DNA of 64,000 nt from an uncultured Spartobacteria bacterium (GTDB lineage: Bacteria; Verrucomicrobiota; Verrucomicrobiia; Chthoniobacterales; Chthoniobacteraceae), in contig CAIXGS010000005.1 of assembly GCA_903919125.1 (NCBI GenBank), positions 62,001 through 126,000 on the forward strand, in the 5' to 3' direction. A program made the position numbers and the translations under genes. The notes under the pieces were generated by a model that saw nothing but the letters and a program-made list of their open reading frames with translations, searched no databases and had not been told where the DNA came from. Of this stretch, positions 29,077 to 38,235 are shown piece after piece. Positions within the stretch are counted from its first letter, which is position 1; each line of letters begins with the position of its first letter.

Positions 29077-31977
29077 ATGAGCGATTCTCTCCCCTCGTTT
29101 GCGGTTATTCCCCATCCTCGGTTCAAAAGCCGGTGGCTGGGGACTTGCCTCTCATTGCTTGCGGGGGGCGCGCTTTACACTGGGATTTGTGCGGGACCAC
29201 TATTTGCTCAAGCGCCGTCAACTGCGAGCGCCTCGAGTGGTCAAGCGGCAGAGGTTTATTCGAAAGCGATGGCGGCTTTTGCAGCAGGCGACTTCGCCGG
29301 TGCTCTAGCGGGATTGAATGAAATGCTCACTCTAGGAGCCGATGGGCCGGGAATGGAGAGTGTGTATTTTTCGCTCGCCGCTGCGGAGTTTAATTTGGGG
29401 GACATGCTAAAAGCGGCCGGAGCTTTTGAGCGTTATATCAAACTTTACCCTGCGGGAGTAAAGTTGGGGGAAGCTCAAAATGCTTTGGCCCAATGTTATG
29501 CATCGTCGGGTGCGAGGGAGAAAGCGGTTGCGCTTTTTGGGGAAATCGCCCGCAAGGGTGGCGTCGGCAAGGCGGGAGCACTTTTGTCACAGGGAGCGCT
29601 GTTACGGGAGATGGGCAAGCCTGGTCAGGCGGCTGAGGTGTTGGAGAGTTTGGTTGCCGATGGTCTGCAATCCCCTGAGGCGGTTCAGGGGGCTTTGCTT
29701 TTGGGGTCAGTGGAGGCGGAGCGCGGAGCGCGGGACAAGGCATTGAGGATTTTGGATACGCTGCAGGGACGCCTTTTCAATGTGGTTGATAATCCGTTGC
29801 AATTGAACGCGCTTGCATTCGATGTGGGGGATTCATTTTTGCACGCGGGTGAATTTAAGAAGGCGCTTACGGCGTACGCGATGGTGCGGCGGATTGAAGA
29901 GCTAGCGCAGTTGCAGCAACGGCGGATTCAGAGTTTGATCCGGAAAATGGAGGCTAATATCTCCGCGGCGAAGGCGGATTCCTCGAAGGTGGCAGAGCTA
30001 TCAAACGCCAATGTGCGGTTGCGTGCGCAGGTTGAGTCGGCCAAAACAGCGATGGAAAGTGCGCTTGGCTCGAAGGATAACTTGGCTGCGCTGCGGGCGA
30101 GGCAAGCATCTGCCTATCAATCGATTGGTCGGTATGAGGAGGCGTTGCTACTCTTCGAATCAATGTTGGATACGAAGGATTCGGGGGTCAAGGAGGAGGC
30201 TCTTCTAAATCTAGGTTCGATGTACGCTCGTATCGGGATGGTGCAGGAGGCAGTGCAGTCCATGCAGTCTTACCTTTCCGAATTTCCGAAGGGGCGTAGT
30301 GCCGACACCGCTTTGTTTATTCTGGGCAGTCAGCAAATGCAGGCGAACGCCTTAGAGCCAGCGGTTGTGGCATTGACTCGATTGTTGAAAGAGTTCCCGA
30401 AAAGTTCTCACGTGGAGTTGGGGCGATTTCTGCTGGGCAATGCGCAGTTTTCGCTGAGTCTTTTTAATGAGGCGCTTGAGAGTTATCAAAAGTATCTCAA
30501 GCAATCTCCCAAGGGAGAATACGCTCAGGAAGCAGATTATCGGAGTGCGTTGGGGCGGTTCTTTTTGGGAGCGTATCAACCGGCTTTGGATGCATTTGAA
30601 GCGTATGTAAAAAACCATCCTGAGGGTTTGTTTGCCCCGGATGCCGCGTATCGGATTGCAGCCTGTTATCAGGCGGCTGGGAAGTCGGCTGTAGTGGCGG
30701 AGCGGTGTGAGGCGTGGGAGGCGAAGTACGGGGATCATCCCATGGCGGGGGATGTCCTCGCATTGCATGGGGACGCGTTGAATGCGTTGGAGCGCAAGGA
30801 GGAGGCGGTGGTTATCTATCGGCGTGCCAGTCTTTGTGGGGCTAGTGACGAAGTGGTTCAGTACGCGGTATTTGAGGCGAACAAGATTTTACAGGCGCTT
30901 GGGCGTTGGGAGGTTGCGGCTGAAATGTTTCGAGAGTTTCTCGCCGCAAAGCCGGATCATCCTGCGAATGTATCGGCGATGTATTGGGTGGCGCGTGCCA
31001 CGGCCCGCGCAGGAAAACCAGAAGAGGCCAAGGCCTTTTTGAGTGGGAAGATTCGCCAGTTCATTTCTTCTCGCGAGCAGGATGCGGTGGAACAACTGCT
31101 CTCGCAACTGGCTCAACTTTGCGCGAAGGCACCGAGGCCGGGATCTGCGGGCGGGCAGGCGGTGGGTGTGCCTGCCTCGGTGTATGATGCAAAGGCGAAC
31201 CTTTCAAAATATCTCGAGTTGGGAGATGTCGCAAAAACTCCCTTGGTTAAGGCGCGGATATGGTTTGCGGAGGCGGAGCTTGCGCGACTGTTGAGAAAGG
31301 CAGATGTGTTTGACGCAGCGCTCGACCGCATAGCCAGTGAGATTCCGCCAAGTCAATTAGGGGCTTCGCTGCTGGCGCAATGCGGAGATCGGTTGTTGGC
31401 TGTGGGCAATAGGAAGCGGGCAGCGGAGTTTTATAAAGAGCTGCAACAGGCATTTCCAAAGTCGGAGCTTTTAGATTACGTTTTCAACGGGTTGGGGCAG
31501 ATTGCGTTAGATGCTGGAAAGGGGGAGGAGGCATTGCGTTTCTTTGTGGATGCAGTGGACAAGGCTGGCGCGGCGTCAAAGCTAAAGGAAGTCACTTTGG
31601 GGCAGGGGAAGGCGTTGTTTTTGTTGGGTAAAGGTGACGAGGCGAAGGTAATCCTGGAGCAGGTGGCCTCTACGCGGGAGTGGCGCGGCGAATGCACAGC
31701 TGAGGCGGTTTTTCTATTGGGCAAAGTACAGTTGGGCAAAGGAGACTTGGCTGGGGCTGTGCAGTATTTTCAGCGCGTGTTTGTGGCTTACCAGCGGTAC
31801 GATAAACTTGTCGCACAGGCTTATATTCAGGCGGCCGAGTGCTTTGAGAAAATGAGTGAACCTGAAAAAGCCGTAGCTCATTATCGTGAACTAGCGTCCA
31901 AGCCGCGTTTGGCCGCGTTGCCTGAGGTCGCTTTGGCGCGCAAGCGGTTAAGTCTTGTTGCAGGAGAGGCTCCATGA
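29077..31977 (+). CDS. Large exported tetratricopeptide-repeat protein
   Basis: A 966-aa protein made almost entirely of TPR-type helical hairpins after a signal peptide (about residues 20-47, ending PLFAQA). Repeats can be seen from about residue 55 (KAMAAFAAGDFAGALAGLNE) to the end (ECFEKMSEPEKAVAHYRELA), many with a 35-37-residue period and of the YbgF/BamD type with conserved A-x-Y/F and P residues (for example SLFNEALESYQKYLKQSPKG). A coiled-coil-like stretch lies at about residues 280-345. No enzymatic domain is visible. TTG at 29074 directly precedes the ATG. Such proteins organise periplasmic complexes, but the partner is unknown. The stop codon overlaps the next start (ATGA), so both are probably made together. 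Confidence 0.85.
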   Translation: MSDSLPSFAVIPHPRFKSRWLGTCLSLLAGGALYTGICAGPLFAQAPSTASASSGQAAEVYSKAMAAFAAGDFAGALAGLNEMLTLGADGPGMESVYFSLAAAEFNLGDMLKAAGAFERYIKLYPAGVKLGEAQNALAQCYASSGAREKAVALFGEIARKGGVGKAGALLSQGALLREMGKPGQAAEVLESLVADGLQSPEAVQGALLLGSVEAERGARDKALRILDTLQGRLFNVVDNPLQLNALAFDVGDSFLHAGEFKKALTAYAMVRRIEELAQLQQRRIQSLIRKMEANISAAKADSSKVAELSNANVRLRAQVESAKTAMESALGSKDNLAALRARQASAYQSIGRYEEALLLFESMLDTKDSGVKEEALLNLGSMYARIGMVQEAVQSMQSYLSEFPKGRSADTALFILGSQQMQANALEPAVVALTRLLKEFPKSSHVELGRFLLGNAQFSLSLFNEALESYQKYLKQSPKGEYAQEADYRSALGRFFLGAYQPALDAFEAYVKNHPEGLFAPDAAYRIAACYQAAGKSAVVAERCEAWEAKYGDHPMAGDVLALHGDALNALERKEEAVVIYRRASLCGASDEVVQYAVFEANKILQALGRWEVAAEMFREFLAAKPDHPANVSAMYWVARATARAGKPEEAKAFLSGKIRQFISSREQDAVEQLLSQLAQLCAKAPRPGSAGGQAVGVPASVYDAKANLSKYLELGDVAKTPLVKARIWFAEAELARLLRKADVFDAALDRIASEIPPSQLGASLLAQCGDRLLAVGNRKRAAEFYKELQQAFPKSELLDYVFNGLGQIALDAGKGEEALRFFVDAVDKAGAASKLKEVTLGQGKALFLLGKGDEAKVILEQVASTREWRGECTAEAVFLLGKVQLGKGDLAGAVQYFQRVFVAYQRYDKLVAQAYIQAAECFEKMSEPEKAVAHYRELASKPRLAALPEVALARKRLSLVAGEAP

Positions 31978-32786
31978 ATCGAAAAAAGCATCCTCTTTTC
32001 TTTGCGTTACTCGTGGCTCTGAGTTTCGGAGCGATTTTGCGCCTCCACGCGGAGAAGGTTTTCCAGAAAGATGGGAAAGTTCAGAACGCTAAAGAAATAC
32101 GTAGGGACGGGGCCTTTATTTTTCTTAAACTTGCGAATGCTGAGGGAGGCGTCACGGAGACGCTCGTTCCGCTCAATCAAGTGGAGCGCATTGAGTTTCC
32201 GGAAAGTGCGGCGTTGGCCGAGGCGCGACAGCTTTGGCGCGGGGGCGATGCGAAAGGCGTTTTGGAGAAAACGTCGGAGGTGATGAATTCGCAGCGCGTT
32301 TATAGAGATGTGCCGGGCAATCAATGGGTGGATGTGATACGATTGAGGCTCCCTGCGATCGCCCTAGAGTCTGGATCACAGGCTTTTGAGGACTTGCAAA
32401 AGGATTGGACCCCGACTGGGGATGAGGATTTAGACGTCGCATTCCGTTTGCTGGTCGCTGGGCGCACGGATCCAGCAGGAGCGCAAGTGGCGAGGAAAGC
32501 TTTAGCCAAACCCGGCGCGGCTTCTCTCGCTGCTGGATTATCGTGGTTAGATTTGGGCGAAGCTGCACTTAAGGCCAGTCGGTGGAAGGATGCAGTTCGT
32601 TGTTTTTTGTCCGTGGAGGTGTTTCTTCCTAATCAACGTTTGCTCCAGCCCAAAGCGCTTTTGGGGGCGATAAAAGGTTTTATTGGGAGTGGCGAGCGAG
32701 CCAAGGCTGCGGCTCTCGTGGAAGAGTTAAAGATGGAATACCCCTCAACCCCAGAGGTCCTCTTAGCGGCGGAGTTGTTGCGGTAA
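31974..32786 (+). CDS. Exported protein of unknown function, coupled to the TPR protein
   Basis: A 270-aa protein with a signal peptide (HPLFFALLVALSFGAILRLH, cleavage near HAE). The mature part begins with a beta-rich segment (KVFQKDGKVQNAKEIRRDGA and LVPLNQVERIEFPE) that reads like a small SH3-like or Sm-type barrel, followed by Ala/Leu-rich helices resembling degenerate TPRs (SLAAGLSWLDLGEAALKASR). I do not recognise a named family. Its ATG overlaps the TPR gene stop by four bases, the tightest link in this region, so the two products likely act in one periplasmic assembly. After it come 167 bp without a gene before the SGNH hydrolase. Confidence 0.75.
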   Translation: MNRKKHPLFFALLVALSFGAILRLHAEKVFQKDGKVQNAKEIRRDGAFIFLKLANAEGGVTETLVPLNQVERIEFPESAALAEARQLWRGGDAKGVLEKTSEVMNSQRVYRDVPGNQWVDVIRLRLPAIALESGSQAFEDLQKDWTPTGDEDLDVAFRLLVAGRTDPAGAQVARKALAKPGAASLAAGLSWLDLGEAALKASRWKDAVRCFLSVEVFLPNQRLLQPKALLGAIKGFIGSGERAKAAALVEELKMEYPSTPEVLLAAELLR

Positions 32787-32953
32787 TTTTTATGGTGAGA
32801 CCAAGCTTTCAGTCTTCCATTTCATGAGGAACTTTTTCTTCTGGTGATACGGTGAAGCGTCCTTTGTCGTGCTTTCCCAGATGGTCGGATAACACATCAG
32901 CGTCCGTGATTTTTAACACATTTTTTGTTGGGTTTAATTTCTAGAGTGCCCTT

Positions 32954-33532
32954 ATGAAAGTCAAAGTAGCCTGTGTCGGTGACAGTATTACTCAAGGAGT
33001 GGGGACTATTGGTGAGAGGTCATACCCCAAGCAACTAGGGGCTCTTATTGGCTCGGAGTTTGAGGTCGGAAACTTTGGCATCAGCGGTGCAACCATGTTG
33101 CGTGGCGGCGACAAACCTTACAGTCAACAGCCAGAGTATCAGGCGATGCTGGCTATGAAGGCCGACATTTACGTCGTCCTATTGGGAACGAACGATACGA
33201 AGCCCCATAACTGGTCTCAAAAGAAGGGGTTCAAACCCAGCGCCTTGGCTCTGCTGGAGGCGATCTTCAATGCGAACCCAGCGTCAAAAATTTTCCTTTG
33301 TCTTCCTATCCCCGCATTTCCCGCCAATTTTGAAATCACCGATGAAGTGATACGCACCGAAGTGATACCTCTACTGCGAGAAGTTGCGGAGGAGAAGCAT
33401 CTGGAGATTGTTGATTTGTATTCGGTTTTGGAAGGAAAGGGGAAGTTTGTCCCCGACAAAGTTCACCCCAACGCGGCAGGCTACAAGCTTATCAGTAAGG
33501 CGGTTGCAGGGGCGATTCTCAGGGGAGTGTAG
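32954..33532 (+). CDS. SGNH/GDSL-type esterase or lipase family hydrolase
   Basis: A 192-aa single-domain hydrolase. The four SGNH blocks are visible: GDSIT with nucleophile Ser11, the Gly of block II (NFGISGATM), GTND with Asn80, and DKVHP with Asp167 and His170. Family members de-esterify acyl or acetyl groups on lipids, sugars or thioesters; the substrate cannot be read here. No signal peptide is seen, which points to the cytoplasm unless the protein is part of a longer start. The 167-bp upstream gap suggests its own promoter, and a TGAGC-GTAA-GCTCA hairpin with a T-run follows it. Confidence 0.9.
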   Translation: MKVKVACVGDSITQGVGTIGERSYPKQLGALIGSEFEVGNFGISGATMLRGGDKPYSQQPEYQAMLAMKADIYVVLLGTNDTKPHNWSQKKGFKPSALALLEAIFNANPASKIFLCLPIPAFPANFEITDEVIRTEVIPLLREVAEEKHLEIVDLYSVLEGKGKFVPDKVHPNAAGYKLISKAVAGAILRGV

Positions 33533-33609
33533 CCGGGAAGGTTGTGATGGCACGATGTAGATTTACTTCGTGGAGTTGCGTTTGAATGCGGTAATTTTCA
33601 GGACGTTTT

Positions 33610-33631
33610 TGAGCGTAAGCTCATCATTTTT
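33610..33631 (+). terminator. Intrinsic terminator after the SGNH hydrolase gene
   Basis: TGAGC at 33610-33614 and GCTCA at 33619-33623 form a perfect 5-bp stem closed by a GTAA (GNRA-type) loop, followed after three bases by a T-run (33627-33631). It lies 77 bases after the SGNH stop codon. Confidence 0.6.
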
Positions 33632-33769
33632 AGGTTTCGGTTTTTTAAAGGTGTCTGGAGTGAATGCCTTTCAAAAAGCATCGCTCGAGAATGAAGTGGA
33701 TAAATATTTCTGGCCCATCCAGTGCGCGAAGTAGGGGTGGCGGAATGGGCGTTGATCTTGTTCCGCGGC

Positions 33770-34216
33770 TTAGCTCGCGTGCTGAGGTTGCGGGATTAGC
33801 TCGCGCAGTTCTGCGGGAAGCACGCCCGCGATTTTATCCAGTTCGCCCTCACCAACAAAGTCTTGAAGTACTCCGAACACTTGTTGGGTTAGGGAGTAGA
33901 TGTCTAGGGAGGGGTGGGCTTGGGAAGCGGTGATTTTCTGTTCAATTTTAAGCAAGAACTCGCGTTGTGATAGGGCGCTTGGGGCTTCGCTTGGTCGGTA
34001 GCCTTCGTAGAAGATGCCGCGTACCAGCAGGGGGAGCTGCGCGGAGAAGTGTGCGGCTTCGGCGACGGGGAGCCGGTCTCGGAGAGTCTGGAGGACGGCG
34101 CGCAGGGCTTGATAGGCGGTGTGGGTATCGATTTCCGCTGTCTCAGCGATGGCGTCGAGCCACTGGTGGGTTTTCTGTAATGTGGTGTCTAGGACTTCGA
34201 GATGTTGAGCGCTCAT
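33770..34216 (-). CDS. DUF2267 domain-containing protein
   Basis: A 148-aa cytoplasmic, mainly helical protein. The pattern ALRAVLQTLRDRLPVAEAAHF followed by SAQLPLLVRGIFYEGYRPSE is the conserved core of DUF2267, which in this family usually reads L+AVL..L+.RL...EA..L..QLP..+RG.+++GW. Function is unknown; members are often stress-induced in other bacteria. No signal peptide or membrane segment is seen. It is the last gene of the minus-strand group and is separated from the upstream AttH-like gene by 90 bp that contains that operon's terminator, so it must have its own promoter. Confidence 0.82.
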   Translation of the reverse strand: MSAQHLEVLDTTLQKTHQWLDAIAETAEIDTHTAYQALRAVLQTLRDRLPVAEAAHFSAQLPLLVRGIFYEGYRPSEAPSALSQREFLLKIEQKITASQAHPSLDIYSLTQQVFGVLQDFVGEGELDKIAGVLPAELRELIPQPQHAS

Positions 34217-34245
34217 AGGTGTCCTTTGCTACGGAGGAATCACGT

Positions 34246-34282
34246 AAAAAGTTTGCTGAAAATTAGTTTTTATTTTTCAGCA
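34246..34282 (-). terminator. Intrinsic terminator of the AttH/ABC operon
   Basis: A perfect 9-bp inverted repeat (TGCTGAAAA at 34254-34262, TTTTCAGCA at 34274-34282) with an 11-base loop, followed on the minus strand by five T residues (34250-34246). It begins 24 bases after the stop of the AttH-like gene and separates it from DUF2267. Confidence 0.7.
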
Positions 34283-34306
34283 GCACAACGCGCTCAACAG
34301 TAGATG

Positions 34307-35551
34307 TTACCGTAAGGCACGATTGAGGGATCCAGAATATCCCGTTAGCTCCACATAAGCGGAACCCACCGGCTTGCCGTTTTGGAGGACTCGGCAGGCG
34401 CCTTCCCAGTAGGGGACATCGCTGAAGGTTCCCTCTAACTCCTGATCTTGCACAAGCGGCACCAAAATGAATTCAACGGGAAGGCCTGTGGCTGGATCCG
34501 TCGCCGTTAATCGTACAGGAAGCGGGTAGGCAGCCCCTGAGTGCGGGCTCTTCCAAACGCCCGTTCCATTCCAAGAAAATGTGCTGGCGGATTGCATGAT
34601 GGCGTGGCCGTTGCGATCCACCCAGGAAAGAGCAGAGGCGGGGTCAGGGGAGCCGTCTTTGAGGCGCAGTCGGTAGACCATGATTTCGCGACCGTCGTCG
34701 AGCTGAATGCCAGCCCAATCCCAGCCGACTTGTTCTGTGGTGAGTTGACTGGAGCTGATTTCGTGGTCCATCCAGACTTCGCCCGTCACGGGGATGGATT
34801 TGTTTTTGAGCGTGAGGGTGCCCGTTGTTTTGAGGCGTGGAAAGGTGAGGTACCAGCTTGCTGCTGTGGGGGAGTTCCCTTTGCGGGAGATGCCATTTTC
34901 GCCGAAGACGACGAGGGGTTTAATGGGTTCGAGGGAAAGGGAGAAGGTGGCTTGATCCCGGATATGGGCGTCGAGTGTGATCTTGTTCAGGGTTGGGTCA
35001 CTCAACACCAATTGGAAATCGCCCATGTGGAGGGAAAGTGTGTCTGTGGAGGCGGAAGCGTCCCAGCCGGCGCGGGCGAGGCGTTCGGAGTGCAAAAACT
35101 CACCAGAGAGCGTGTTGAGCAGGGCGGTATGAACGAGGAAAAACTCATCTTTTTCGAAGCGGCTTTTGGATGCGTTTACCGCTTGGGATGGGGGCTTTCC
35201 GCTTTTTCTAAAAATGGTTGCTTGGAAGCCGAAGCGTTCTTGGTTCGGGCCGAAGAGGTGGCCTGTGAGATACCACCATTCCAGCTTGAAAGCGGGATGG
35301 CTGCCATGATCGCGTGGGAAAGTGAAATGATGGCCTGGTTGCGGGACCTCGAAACCATCCTCCGTGAACCGCGCGAGCTCTGGAAAGAGGGCAGGATTTG
35401 AATCGGCCGGGGGTTGTTTTTGAGGCCGTTCTAGAGGTTGTCCCGGGGGCTGTTCAGAGGGGTTTTCTGGAGGAGCGCCGAAGTGATGGCCGGGGTTGCT
35501 CAGCAAAAGGCAGAGGCAGACCGCCAGAGCGTGAAGATGGGTCTGTTTCAT
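34307..35551 (-). CDS. AttH-like exported protein (lipocalin-like, CrtC-related fold)
   Basis: A 414-aa exported protein. The ATG at 35551 overlaps the permease stop (ATGA) and gives a signal peptide (HALAVCLCLLLSNPGHHFGA); the frame could extend to 35785 but only as antisense-like, low-quality sequence inside the permease gene. The linker PPENPSEQPPGQPLERPQKQ is Pro-rich. Family blocks are visible: HPAFKLEWWYLTGHLFG, GEVWMDHEISSSQL, and GWDWAGIQLDDGREIMVYRL. The AttH/carotenoid-1,2-hydratase-like family has a double lipocalin-type barrel expected to bind a hydrophobic ligand. It is usually encoded with an FtsX-type ABC transporter, as here. A ligand cannot be assigned. It ends the five-gene set. 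Confidence 0.88.
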   Translation of the reverse strand: MKQTHLHALAVCLCLLLSNPGHHFGAPPENPSEQPPGQPLERPQKQPPADSNPALFPELARFTEDGFEVPQPGHHFTFPRDHGSHPAFKLEWWYLTGHLFGPNQERFGFQATIFRKSGKPPSQAVNASKSRFEKDEFFLVHTALLNTLSGEFLHSERLARAGWDASASTDTLSLHMGDFQLVLSDPTLNKITLDAHIRDQATFSLSLEPIKPLVVFGENGISRKGNSPTAASWYLTFPRLKTTGTLTLKNKSIPVTGEVWMDHEISSSQLTTEQVGWDWAGIQLDDGREIMVYRLRLKDGSPDPASALSWVDRNGHAIMQSASTFSWNGTGVWKSPHSGAAYPLPVRLTATDPATGLPVEFILVPLVQDQELEGTFSDVPYWEGACRVLQNGKPVGSAYVELTGYSGSLNRALR

Positions 35552-38235
35552 AGCGGTCGATCGGCTGGGAGGTCGGCTCCGTGTCTGCCGACGCACCAAG
35601 CGAGCAGGGTGCCACACAGTGGAACGCAAAAGCCCAAGAGAAGCAGCGGCAGCCAAGGGAGAGAGGGTTGCAGGGTCCAGCCGAAGGTTTGTTTGTTGAT
35701 GACAAAAATTAAAAGAGCCCCGAGCCCAATGCTGGAGAGCAGTCCGCCGATAGCTCCCGCGAGGGCGAGCAAACAGCCTTCCCAAGCGGCAAGTGCGGCG
35801 ATATCGGCCTGGGACATCCCAAGGGCACGGAGGGTCGTGAGTTCGGTTTTACGTTCGGCGAGGATAGTTGCCAGAGTGATACCCAGTCCGGCGAGGGCGA
35901 CGATCACGCCAATGGCTTCTAGAGCGTAGGTGATGGCAAAGGTTTGGCGAAAAATTCGCATGACCTCGGCTCGCAGATGCACGTTGGTAAAGATGGAAAG
36001 GCTTGGGTGCGCCGTTTGCAGAAGGGCGCGGTGTTGTTCCGCGTCGACGCCCGGTTTAAGCGAAAGGCAAAGCGTGCTGACGGCGTCTGTGTCGAACCAG
36101 TCGGCCAAATGGCGGCCCTCCACGAGAACGAGGCCCTGTTCATCGCCGTAGTCCGTGTAAACGCCGCAGATCTGTAATTCACGAGCGCCCTTTGGGGTTG
36201 GGATGCGAATGACGTCGTTTTTTTGCACGTTGAAACGGATAGCGAAAGTTTCGCTCACGAGGCAAAGCGAGGCGTTGTGTTCGGGATCAAAGATGGAGTT
36301 GTTGGAGGGAGTCTGGAGCCAGGAAAGCTGTTGGTGACGTTTGGCGAAGGCGAGGCTGGAGCCTACGAGGCGAATCTGGGCGTTGGGCAGTTCAGCTGGA
36401 ATCATCAGGGAGGTGTCCCAGTCGAGCACGTCGGGATTTTGGACGATTTGGCGCCAAAGGGTTGAGGGGAGGCGGTTGTATGCGGAGGCGGCTTGATTGG
36501 CACCGCTGGTTAAAAAAAGATCGGCTTGAAGCGTGTGTGTGATCCAAGCGCTGACACTTTGCTCAAAACTGCTCACGAGTACGGCCATTCCTCCGGTCAT
36601 TGAGACGGCGCAAAGCAGAGCGGCTGCGGCCCAGCGATGGCGACTGGTGGGGGCTCGAAGGTGGCTGATTGCGAGTCGCAGTGGCGCAGAATTTTGTGAG
36701 ACTAAGTGACCGCACCACGCGGCAATTTTGAGTGCATCTCCCGCGATTAGACCTGCTCCCACCACGCCCAGAAGGGCACTCAGGTAACCTGCTAGGGCGA
36801 AACGCGAACCGCCGCTCATGCGCAGCGGTGGGAGGAAGGCCAGCATTATTGCGAGCGCCACGAGGCACCATCCTAGTTGCGAACTGCTTCGCGAATTCCC
36901 AGCGGGGGCGGCGCTGCCTTGCGCCCAAGCTTGCGCCGGTGGAATTGAGGCGGCCCTTTTAGCGGGAAGCCAGCCGGCGAGGATACTACAGCCCACGGAG
37001 AGGACAAAGGCACCGAGAGCCTCGCCCCAGTGGAGGCCCGCAGCCTCCGCGTTGTTAGCATAATAGAGGGCGTTGACCGTTTTTGAGACGGCCCGTACGG
37101 CTACTTGCGCCAGCGCCCAACCGCCCAAAACACCGACGACTCCTCCTCCTCCTCCCAGAAGCGCAGCCTCCCACAGCCAGGCTCGGCGCACTTCCCACTC
37201 GCGGACTCCGAGGGCACGCAGGATCGCGATTTCGGCTCTTCGACGGACTACGGCGGCGTCGAGCGCCTGAAAAATAAGGTACAACCCGACCAGCAGAGAG
37301 AGGAGCGAAAGTATGGTCAGGTTCAGGCGAAAGCCGCGCGTCATGAGTTCCGCTGCGGCTTGTCGGGCAACGGGTGTGCGGGCGCTGATACTCGGGGCGA
37401 GGGCGGTGCTTATTTGCTCCACGAGCTGTTCTCGTAGCGGGCCTTTTTTTAGGGAGGGTGGGAAAAATAATTCTACGCGATCCAGCAGGCCGACCTTATC
37501 GCTGAGCGTTTGGAGGGCGGGTAGATCCATCACGAGCAAGCCGGCGGGAGGGGCTGGTTGGTCGGCGCGGTGGGGGATGATTCCGACGATTTCGAGTTGG
37601 ACTTCGCAGTCGTTTAGGATGACGGGAAGTAGGGAGCCGACTTGTAGTGAGAGGCGTTGAGCGAGGGCGCTGGAACAGAAGGCGGCGTTGTTTTTGTGGA
37701 GTAAATCTTCGAGGGAGTTTGGGTTGGGGGTGGAGGGGGCGGCGGCGTTTTTTTGGCCTGCCCAAGAGGTGTCGAGATGGGCTTCGGCGGCAAAGTTTTG
37801 AAGCGCCACCAAGTCTACACCAAGCAAGGTGAAGGTGGGGCGGGAGCCGATGCGATTGGCATCATCCGACTGAGGTTGTGCGCAGATTGTTTCGACAACG
37901 GGAACAATTTCAATGTGCGCTGAAGGCAGTTGTGGGAATTTGCAGCGTTCTCGCAGTGTGTCGAGAACGGTCTCAGGGAGGGGGCCGGCGGGGGAGGAAA
38001 GGATGAGGTCAGACTGGCGGGTGAGGACCTCTGTGAAGTTGGTAAAGCTGGAAACGGCGGCTCGGTTGGCGAGGCGGATGGAAAGGAAAACGGCGATCCC
38101 GAGGGAGAGCAGCAGAAGCAGCAGCAGGGAGCGGGACGGAAAGAGCCGCCAATGCCGCAACGTAAATTGTTGCAACAGCGCCCCATTGAGGGACGGACTG
38201 GAGAGCGGGCGCAGCGGCGTCGAAGGCGGAATCAT
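35548..38235 (-). CDS. FtsX-type ABC transporter permease (fused double-domain)
   Basis: An 895-aa inner-membrane permease of the LolC/MacB/FtsX superfamily. A first membrane helix at about residues 37-57 (SLLLLLLLSLGIAVFLSIRL) precedes a large periplasmic domain, three helices around residues 305-440, then a second FtsX unit: helix, periplasmic domain, and three C-terminal helices (last WLPLLLLGFCVPLCGTLLAW). This is two FtsX halves in one chain, so a single gene may replace the two permeases expected in AttF/AttG- or LolC/LolE-type systems. It overlaps the ATPase gene upstream and the AttH-like gene downstream by ATGA, so the three are translationally coupled. FtsX-type exporters move lipids, lipoproteins or transmit mechanical signals rather than importing solutes. 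Confidence 0.92.
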   Translation of the reverse strand: MIPPSTPLRPLSSPSLNGALLQQFTLRHWRLFPSRSLLLLLLLSLGIAVFLSIRLANRAAVSSFTNFTEVLTRQSDLILSSPAGPLPETVLDTLRERCKFPQLPSAHIEIVPVVETICAQPQSDDANRIGSRPTFTLLGVDLVALQNFAAEAHLDTSWAGQKNAAAPSTPNPNSLEDLLHKNNAAFCSSALAQRLSLQVGSLLPVILNDCEVQLEIVGIIPHRADQPAPPAGLLVMDLPALQTLSDKVGLLDRVELFFPPSLKKGPLREQLVEQISTALAPSISARTPVARQAAAELMTRGFRLNLTILSLLSLLVGLYLIFQALDAAVVRRRAEIAILRALGVREWEVRRAWLWEAALLGGGGGVVGVLGGWALAQVAVRAVSKTVNALYYANNAEAAGLHWGEALGAFVLSVGCSILAGWLPAKRAASIPPAQAWAQGSAAPAGNSRSSSQLGWCLVALAIMLAFLPPLRMSGGSRFALAGYLSALLGVVGAGLIAGDALKIAAWCGHLVSQNSAPLRLAISHLRAPTSRHRWAAAALLCAVSMTGGMAVLVSSFEQSVSAWITHTLQADLFLTSGANQAASAYNRLPSTLWRQIVQNPDVLDWDTSLMIPAELPNAQIRLVGSSLAFAKRHQQLSWLQTPSNNSIFDPEHNASLCLVSETFAIRFNVQKNDVIRIPTPKGARELQICGVYTDYGDEQGLVLVEGRHLADWFDTDAVSTLCLSLKPGVDAEQHRALLQTAHPSLSIFTNVHLRAEVMRIFRQTFAITYALEAIGVIVALAGLGITLATILAERKTELTTLRALGMSQADIAALAAWEGCLLALAGAIGGLLSSIGLGALLIFVINKQTFGWTLQPSLPWLPLLLLGFCVPLCGTLLAWCVGRHGADLPADRPL

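Noticed and set aside
33664-33933. Plus-strand open frame of 89 codons between the SGNH and DUF2267 genes
   Set aside because: Most of it is antisense to DUF2267, with arginine-rich sequence and no motif.
34541-35401. Plus-strand open frame of 286 codons
   Set aside because: Lies entirely antisense to the AttH-like gene and shows no motif or signal peptide of its own.
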